This document shows positions 58,942 through 64,000 of a stretch of DNA of 64,000 nt, in pieces. The notes beneath the pieces were generated by a model. That model did no database searches, was not told the DNA's origin, and saw only the letters and a program-made list of their open reading frames with translations. Location: NCBI GenBank assembly GCA_018364155.1, contig JAGZMM010000004.1, positions 62,001-126,000 of the forward strand, read 5' to 3'. The number at the start of each line of letters is the position of its first letter. The stretch's first letter is position 1. The stretch comes from Clostridiales bacterium (GTDB lineage Bacteria; Bacillota; Clostridia; Oscillospirales; Acutalibacteraceae). The position numbers and the translations under genes were made by a program.

Positions 58942-59838
58942 ATGAAACACAACCGTTCCCTTGTTCCTTCGCACGCAACGCTTTTGGCAATACGGGAGCA
59001 TGCACTGCGGCTGAGCCTCATTGTCTTAGCTTCCGTCATCATGGCTGTCAACATCAAAAGCTTTGTAGATGCAGGCGGTCTGTTCCCGGGCGGGTTCAAC
59101 GGCCTGACCCTCCTCATCCAGAGAAGCGCGCAGCAGTATCTAAGCTTGTCCCTTCCCTTTTCGCTGATCAACTTCCTGCTAAACGTCATTCCCGCTGTCA
59201 TCAGCTTTCGTTTCATCGGCAAGCGGTTCACCTTGTACTCCTGTCTGATGATCGTGCTGACAAGCGTCCTTACCGACCTACTCCCCTCCATGCCGCTGAC
59301 CAACGACGTGCTGCTCATCTGCATCTTCGGCGGCATCATCAATGGGTTTGCCATCAGTCTGTGCCTGTGGGGGCACGCCACCAGCGGCGGCACTGACTTT
59401 ATCGCCGTGGCCCTATCGCAGCGGCTGAATGTGGACTCCTGGAACTATATTTTCCTGGGCAATGCGGCGATGCTGGTGGTGGCGGGCCTTTTGTTCGGAT
59501 GGGACAAGGCTCTTTACTCCATCGTCTTCCAGTTTGCATCCACGCAGATTGTAAAGATGCTCGATCCCCGTTACAAACGCACCACACTATTTATTATTTC
59601 CGACCAGGCGGAGAAAATCTACGAGCACATCCGGGAATCCACCCATCACGGCGCCACGCTGTTTCGGGGGACCGGACTCTATAATGGAGAGGACCGGTCG
59701 ATGATCTATTCCGTCATTTCCGGCGACCAGGTCAAAAAGGTGACCAAAGAGGTGCGCAAGGTGGACCCGAAGGCTTTCATCAACATTCTAAAGACAGACC
59801 AGGTGGCGGGAAACTTTTATCAGAAGCCTCGCGACTAA
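58942..59838 (+). CDS. YitT family membrane protein with DUF2179 domain
   Basis: 298 residues from the ATG 58942, after GGAGGG. Five or six membrane helices in the N-terminal two thirds, with the family segments GGLFPGGFNGLTLLIQR (about 39-55) and LWGHATSGGTDFIAVAL (about 142-158). The C-terminal cytoplasmic DUF2179 domain is at about 220-298 (GATLFRGTGLYNGEDRSMIY). The substrate of this widespread Firmicutes family is unknown. Confidence 0.88.
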   Translation: MKHNRSLVPSHATLLAIREHALRLSLIVLASVIMAVNIKSFVDAGGLFPGGFNGLTLLIQRSAQQYLSLSLPFSLINFLLNVIPAVISFRFIGKRFTLYSCLMIVLTSVLTDLLPSMPLTNDVLLICIFGGIINGFAISLCLWGHATSGGTDFIAVALSQRLNVDSWNYIFLGNAAMLVVAGLLFGWDKALYSIVFQFASTQIVKMLDPRYKRTTLFIISDQAEKIYEHIRESTHHGATLFRGTGLYNGEDRSMIYSVISGDQVKKVTKEVRKVDPKAFINILKTDQVAGNFYQKPRD

Positions 59839-60040
59839 GCGGTACATCCGATTTTCTTCGCGGTTTTTGCACGGTCTGCTTTGAAAAAGCTGCTTCTCCT
59901 TTAAAAAACACGGAAAAGGTGAAGACATATTTTCGAAAATCATGTATAATTGTAACGAATCATGCATGTTTATGCAGATAAAAGAAACGCCGGTCTTTCT
60001 TTGCCCTAGTAAACGGCCGGTTTGAATCGGGGGAGATTTT

Positions 60041-60952
60041 TTGAATAAAGCCCAGTCCAATTTTTGTCTTCTCTGTGTGACGCTATGCTGGTCAACGGAA
60101 GTCATCTTACTCAAAAACATTCCGGCCGAGATTCCGTCCATTGCCATCACCGCCATGACCAATTTTATCGGCTGTGTGATTCTGATCGCCATCTTCTTTA
60201 AAAAGATCTTCCAGTCGCTTGCAAAACGCCAGTTGTTGCGGGTGGCGGGGCTGGGCGTGCTGAATATGGCCTATAACCTGTTGATGCTGTTTGGGCTTCA
60301 GTATCTCAACGTCTCTACCGGTATTTTCACCCTATCGATGACGACGGTGGTGCTCCCGGTTCTCCTCCTTCTCAAACGCCAGAAAATCCGCGTCCATACC
60401 TGGGTGGGAGTGGGCCTGATTTTAACCGGGATTTTGCTGGCGGTCAACCTGCATGCCGACTGGTCTCAGCTGCCGGGAGTTGGAATCATGCTGGTGGTGT
60501 GTCTGCTTCGGGCCTGGTATATCATCAAGCTCAATGAAGCCGCGAAGGAAATGGAGCCCATTCAGCTGTCCGCCCTTATTTTGGGGGTGGTAGCGGTTCT
60601 TTCCTTTGTTATTTGGCTGTTTATCGAACCGAGAACTGTGTTCGCTCTCCCCTACTCCACAGAGATGCTCTCGAGCATTTTCGTTTACAGCTATTTTATC
60701 TGCGCGTTTGCCACCGTCATCAACATCTTCGCCCAAAAGCAGGCGTCCGCCCGGACCGCTTCGGTTATTTATTCGCTGGAGATCGTCTTTTCCACCATCT
60801 TCTCCGCCACCCTTCCGGCCATTTTGGTGGATCGCATTACTCTGACGCCCACTCTGATCATCGGCTGCGGCCTGGTGGCGTTGGGCGCGCTTTTATCGGA
60901 ATTTGACGTGACCGGTCTGGTGTCCAGTTGGAAACGGAGGCGGTGCGCATGA
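60041..60952 (+). CDS. EamA/DMT family transporter
   Basis: 303 residues with ten predicted membrane helices in two EamA repeats (about 1-140 and 150-295). The start is the TTG at 60041, six bases after GGGGGAG. N-terminal NFCLLCVTLCWSTEVILLK and the second-repeat SARTASVIYSLEIVFSTIFS with ALGALLSEF near the end are typical of drug/metabolite exporters. Its stop overlaps the next gene (ATGA), so the two are coupled and perhaps act on one pathway. The 200 bases upstream hold a TATAAT near 59950 and nothing else. Confidence 0.87.
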   Translation: MNKAQSNFCLLCVTLCWSTEVILLKNIPAEIPSIAITAMTNFIGCVILIAIFFKKIFQSLAKRQLLRVAGLGVLNMAYNLLMLFGLQYLNVSTGIFTLSMTTVVLPVLLLLKRQKIRVHTWVGVGLILTGILLAVNLHADWSQLPGVGIMLVVCLLRAWYIIKLNEAAKEMEPIQLSALILGVVAVLSFVIWLFIEPRTVFALPYSTEMLSSIFVYSYFICAFATVINIFAQKQASARTASVIYSLEIVFSTIFSATLPAILVDRITLTPTLIIGCGLVALGALLSEFDVTGLVSSWKRRRCA

Positions 60953-61614
60953 GAACAGGGAGCAAGAGAACGGTTTGGCGAAAAATCGGGCAGTTTCTGT
61001 TTTTGGTGCTCATCCATATGGTCCTCTCTCTCCCCTTCAAGGTCATGATCATGATCCCCGGGTTTACCGATATCCGGCCGGTCACCTGCGTGCAGCCGAT
61101 CTTCGGCCTGTTTTACGGGCAGACGGGAGCGCTCGCCTTTGCGGTGGGCAACCTGATCTCCGACGTGCTGTCCGACAGCCTGCAGTGGTCCTGTATTGCG
61201 GGGTTTATCGCCAACTATTTGTATGTGGTGATGGTTTACAAGCTGTGGCATCGGATTCGCAAAAAGGCCTTTGCTCTGCGGGAAGGGCGCGACTTTTTTG
61301 CGTATATTGTCATTATCCTTCTGTCCGCCGCGGTGCTGACCGCCATCATTACCCTTGGGGTTTACGCCGTCCAGCCGCAGGTGGATCTGGCCACTCTGAT
61401 CGGCACGATTTTCTGCAACAACACGATTTTCCCCATCGTTCTGGGAGCGCCGATCATGATGATGATGCAGGAGGAATTTCATATTCCCGACCTGTGGACC
61501 AGGCGAGAAAAGGAGGCGGCTGCGGCGGCAACAGCCACACAGGCCGTAAAACGGGACGGTGGCATGCAAAAAAATAGCTTTGGTGAAGGCGCAAACAGAG
61601 ACGACGCCGTATAA
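60949..61614 (+). CDS. predicted membrane protein, ECF substrate-component-like
   Basis: 221 residues from the ATG 60949 after GGAGG, overlapping the stop of the EamA gene. Five or six hydrophobic helices; the pattern IRPVTCVQPIFGLFYGQTGA followed by FAVGNLISDVLSDSL resembles the loop and helix pattern of substrate-binding subunits of ECF vitamin transporters (QueT-like), but I cannot name the substrate. The C-terminal tail (about 185-221) is polar with an alanine run. Confidence 0.6.
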   Translation: MRTGSKRTVWRKIGQFLFLVLIHMVLSLPFKVMIMIPGFTDIRPVTCVQPIFGLFYGQTGALAFAVGNLISDVLSDSLQWSCIAGFIANYLYVVMVYKLWHRIRKKAFALREGRDFFAYIVIILLSAAVLTAIITLGVYAVQPQVDLATLIGTIFCNNTIFPIVLGAPIMMMMQEEFHIPDLWTRREKEAAAAATATQAVKRDGGMQKNSFGEGANRDDAV

Positions 61615-61646
61615 CCTGCCAGACGGAATTTGTATGCCTTTGCTCC

Positions 61647-61675
61647 TTGCCAATGGGCCCAAAGGCCAGTATAAT
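61647..61675 (+). promoter_or_regulatory. promoter of the 5'-nucleotidase gene
   Basis: TTGCCA (61647-61652) and TATAAT (61670-61675) with a 17-base spacer, 31 bases before the start codon. Confidence 0.75.
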
Positions 61676-61706
61676 AAAAGAAAATAAAATTTGGAGGTGC
61701 GTTTCG

Positions 61707-63479
61707 TTGAAAAAACAGATTGTTGCGGTGCTGACCTGCGCCGCGCTCTTCTTTGGCGGCGCAGTTTCCGCTGCGGCTGCGCCGGACGGTGGATCCGACT
61801 CTAGGACCACCATCCAGATCGTACATACCAACGACATCCACGGCTATTACGAGCAGCCGGATTCCGGCAGCCAGGCGCCTACTACCGTAGGGTTCGAAAA
61901 GCTCAAAACCATCGTGGACCAGGCGGATGCGGACCTGGTTTTGGATGCGGGCGACACGTTTCACGGCCAAGCCTTCGCCACGGTGGAGAAAGGCCAGAGC
62001 ATCCTGGAGCTGATGGAAGCGGTGGGGTACGACGCGATGACCCCAGGCAATCATGACTGGAGCTACGGCAAGGACGCTCTCAAGAGCCTGGGAGACGCCA
62101 TGCAGGCAGAGACCGGCGGCGTAATCCTAGCCGCCAATGTAGCAAAGGAGGACGGCTCCGCCTTTTTCGACACTCCGTATCGAATCAAGGAAATCCCGGC
62201 TGAGGACGGGAGCACCATCCGGGTGGGCGTGTTCGGCATATACGATCCCAGGCTTTCTTCCTCTACGGCGCCCAAAAACGTAGAAGGCTTGGTTTTTCTC
62301 GACGACGTACAGACAGCAAACGACCTGGCCGCGCGGCTGAAAACCCAGGAGGGCTGCGACTTAGTGATCCTGCTCTCCCATCATCTCGACTGCGCTGCCT
62401 TTGTCGCCCAGACCCGGGGCATTGATCTTTTGATTGCCGGCCATGAGCACAAGGTGATCAACGAGGATGCCGCCGATTTGGACGGAAAGCCGGTGCGCAT
62501 AGTGGAAACCGGCTCGCATTTTGCGAATGTGGGTGTGCTCTCCCTGGTGTATGACACCCAGAAGGATCAGCTGGTCCCGGAACTGACTCAGGAACAGCTC
62601 ATTTCCGCCGCCGACAGTGAGGCCTTGCCCGACGACCCGGTGGTACAGGCGAAAATCGACGAAATCACGGCTCGCCAGGCCGGAATTCTCAAGCAGGTGG
62701 TGGGGTACAGCGAGGAGGCCATGCCCTATTCCTGGGAGGACATCCGGGTGGCAGAACAGAAGGTGGGCCGGGTGGTGACCGCCTCCTATCTGGCCCAGAC
62801 CGGGGCGGACGTGGCCATTGAGAACGCGGGCGGCATCCGCGGCGGCATTGACGAGGGCGACATTCTCTATCAGAACATCATCAGCATTTCCCCTTACGGC
62901 AACTACATTGTGGTCAAGGAAGTAACCGGCGCTACGCTGCTGAAAACGCTGGAAACCTCCATTGAAATCGGGCTGCAGAACAAGGCTGTGTACGACAAGC
63001 AGCTGACGGCGGTGGAAGCCGGAGAGGATCCCATGCAGTACACCTGGCCGGACAATTCCGGCAGCTATCTGCAGTTTGGCGGCATCACGGTGGAATACGA
63101 TCCGGCCAAAGAGGCGGGAAGCCGGGTGCTGTCGGCAACCATTGGCGGTAAGGAGCTGGACCCGAACGCTCTTTACCGGGTAGCTACCAACAACTATGTG
63201 GCAACTAGCTCTGATTATCCCGATTTGGCGGCATCACGGTCGGTCAACGAGTACGGCACCTGTGAGGAGGCCATTCTGGCCTTTGTAAAGGATCATGACG
63301 CCTTAGCGGCGGCAGCCAACACTCCCAATCTGACGGCTAAAACAGCGCAGATCCCCGTTACCCCCGACGAGGAACCTTCTCCCGACACCGGCCTTGCCCA
63401 GACCGCGCCGGTTGTGGCAGTGCTGTTCTTCGGGGCCGCGGCCTTCGGCCTTCTCAGCCGGCGCCGCCGCCGGGCATAA
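61707..63479 (+). CDS. cell-wall-anchored 5'-nucleotidase/2',3'-cyclic phosphodiesterase
   Basis: Surface metallophosphatase that releases nucleosides from nucleotides; 590 residues from the TTG at 61707, eight bases after GGAGG. Signal peptide about 1-27. Calcineurin-like domain (about 33-300) with metal-site motifs HTNDIHGYYE, DAGDTFHGQA, PGNHDWSYG and AGHEHKV; C-terminal 5'-nucleotidase domain (about 330-530) with ENAGGIRGGIDEGD and the substrate-stacking region. The end reads SPDTG, a hydrophobic helix and RRRRR, a sortase sorting signal of the (S/N)PxTG kind common in clostridia, so the enzyme is likely wall-attached. Confidence 0.92.
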   Translation: MKKQIVAVLTCAALFFGGAVSAAAAPDGGSDSRTTIQIVHTNDIHGYYEQPDSGSQAPTTVGFEKLKTIVDQADADLVLDAGDTFHGQAFATVEKGQSILELMEAVGYDAMTPGNHDWSYGKDALKSLGDAMQAETGGVILAANVAKEDGSAFFDTPYRIKEIPAEDGSTIRVGVFGIYDPRLSSSTAPKNVEGLVFLDDVQTANDLAARLKTQEGCDLVILLSHHLDCAAFVAQTRGIDLLIAGHEHKVINEDAADLDGKPVRIVETGSHFANVGVLSLVYDTQKDQLVPELTQEQLISAADSEALPDDPVVQAKIDEITARQAGILKQVVGYSEEAMPYSWEDIRVAEQKVGRVVTASYLAQTGADVAIENAGGIRGGIDEGDILYQNIISISPYGNYIVVKEVTGATLLKTLETSIEIGLQNKAVYDKQLTAVEAGEDPMQYTWPDNSGSYLQFGGITVEYDPAKEAGSRVLSATIGGKELDPNALYRVATNNYVATSSDYPDLAASRSVNEYGTCEEAILAFVKDHDALAAAANTPNLTAKTAQIPVTPDEEPSPDTGLAQTAPVVAVLFFGAAAFGLLSRRRRRA

Positions 63480-63507
63480 GCCCTTTTCTTTCATAGGAAC
63501 TCTGCTC

Positions 63508-63543
63508 TTTTCCCATACGGATTCGTTTGTCCGTATGGGAAAA
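63508..63543 (+). terminator. intrinsic terminator after the 5'-nucleotidase gene
   Basis: TTTTCCCATACGGA pairs with TCCGTATGGGAAAA around an 8-base loop, followed by GGCTTTTCTTT. Confidence 0.8.
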
Positions 63544-63647
63544 GGCTTTTCTTTGACAAAATATCCGTATATAATAGAAACGGTGGGCGGTACGCCCGGA
63601 CATAACAACAAGATCAACACAAAATTAAGATAACAGGAGTGGACGCT

Positions 63648-64000
63648 ATGCCAGCCCGCCATCCGGCTAATAAGAAAAAGGAACGCAGCGTTTTCGGAAA
63701 CATCGCTTTGTTCACCGCCACGCTGCTGATCATATGCGTGGCGCTCGTCGCCATTGCCGGGGTTTATTTTCTGGTGATCGCGCCGCCCAAGCAGCCCGAC
63801 CGGCTCAACACCTCGGAGCTGTCCGATGAGTTGGTTTTTTCCGCACAGGACTGCACCAATATCTTTCTGGTCGGCACCAGCGACGATAAAGCTTCGGCGG
63901 GCCTGTTTGCCCTGATCCGGCTGGACCCGGAACGGGGAGCGGTATATGTAACTTCCCTGCCCCCCATCGCCCAGGTGACGCTGGAGGACCGCACCGATAC
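63648..64000 (+). CDS. LytR-CpsA-Psr (LCP)-like membrane protein, N-terminal part (runs off the window)
   Basis: The first 117 codons are present, from the ATG 63648, eight bases after AGGAG. A short basic cytoplasmic start (MPARHPANKKKERS), one membrane helix (about 19-44), then an extracellular domain beginning QDCTNIFLVGTSDDKASAGL, with LIRLDPERGAVYVTSLPP, which matches the opening of LCP domains that attach teichoic acids or polysaccharides to the wall. The conserved arginines and aspartates of the active site lie mostly beyond the window, so the call is tentative. Confidence 0.65.
   Translation, partial: MPARHPANKKKERSVFGNIALFTATLLIICVALVAIAGVYFLVIAPPKQPDRLNTSELSDELVFSAQDCTNIFLVGTSDDKASAGLFALIRLDPERGAVYVTSLPPIAQVTLEDRTD

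Overview
The window is about 64 kb from a spore-forming, anaerobic, GC-rich (roughly 55-60%) member of the Clostridia, most likely an Oscillospirales (Ruminococcaceae-like) gut or plant-fibre bacterium. Supporting this are spmA/spmB, abrB, bofA, a small acid-soluble spore protein, ricT, a complete Rnf complex, a leucine T-box and secreted pectin enzymes with Gram-positive signal peptides. Genus and species cannot be fixed from the sequence alone.

Layout. 1-17.9 kb is core genome, almost all on the minus strand: greA-lysS, a ctpA protease, an M23 hydrolase with ftsX-ftsE, a CdaR-type regulator, an MsmX-type sugar ABC ATPase, a pseudouridine synthase, spmAB, abrB (plus strand), T-box-controlled leuA with leuB, and satD-DUF3307. 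18.0-33.2 kb on the plus strand holds four large secreted enzymes for rhamnogalacturonan-I: a GDSL acetylesterase, two PL11 lyases and a GH43. Each has its own terminator, and all share the same C-terminal double module. The MsmX ATPase in the window could energise uptake of the released oligosaccharides (inference).

33.2-34.2 kb carries no convincing protein gene, but it has a consensus promoter, several inverted repeats and an intrinsic terminator. It is a candidate large structured non-coding RNA of about 670 nt. 34.3-37.7 kb holds DUF4364, the bofA/DUF2508 pair, a spore protein, tRNA-Arg and two tandem TrkA-type proteins.

37.7-46.7 kb is a type I-C CRISPR-Cas locus (cas3-cas5-cas8c-cas7-cas4-cas1-cas2 and an array of nine repeats), all read on the minus strand. 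It has three unusual points. cas8c is broken by a one-base deletion in a homopolymer. A degenerate repeat lies between cas3 and cas5, in the opposite orientation, and the sequence following it shares 12 bases with the region upstream of cas3. A small gene with a 32-bp palindrome sits between the last array repeat and an outlying repeat. The degenerate repeat resembles known crRNA-like regulators (CreA/CreR type) and is the best candidate here for an undescribed regulatory arrangement.

46.8-52.9 kb is rnfCDGEAB with the commonly associated Gx-family membrane protein and NusG-II protein. 53.1-57.7 kb is a QueG-like ferredoxin-fold reductase, a decarboxylase, darA, holB and ricT. 57.7-64 kb holds tRNA-Thr, tRNA-Tyr, small regulators, YitT, an EamA transporter, an ECF-like membrane protein, a wall-anchored 5'-nucleotidase and the start of an LCP-like gene. 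Product calls rest on recognition of family motifs by eye; no database search was run.
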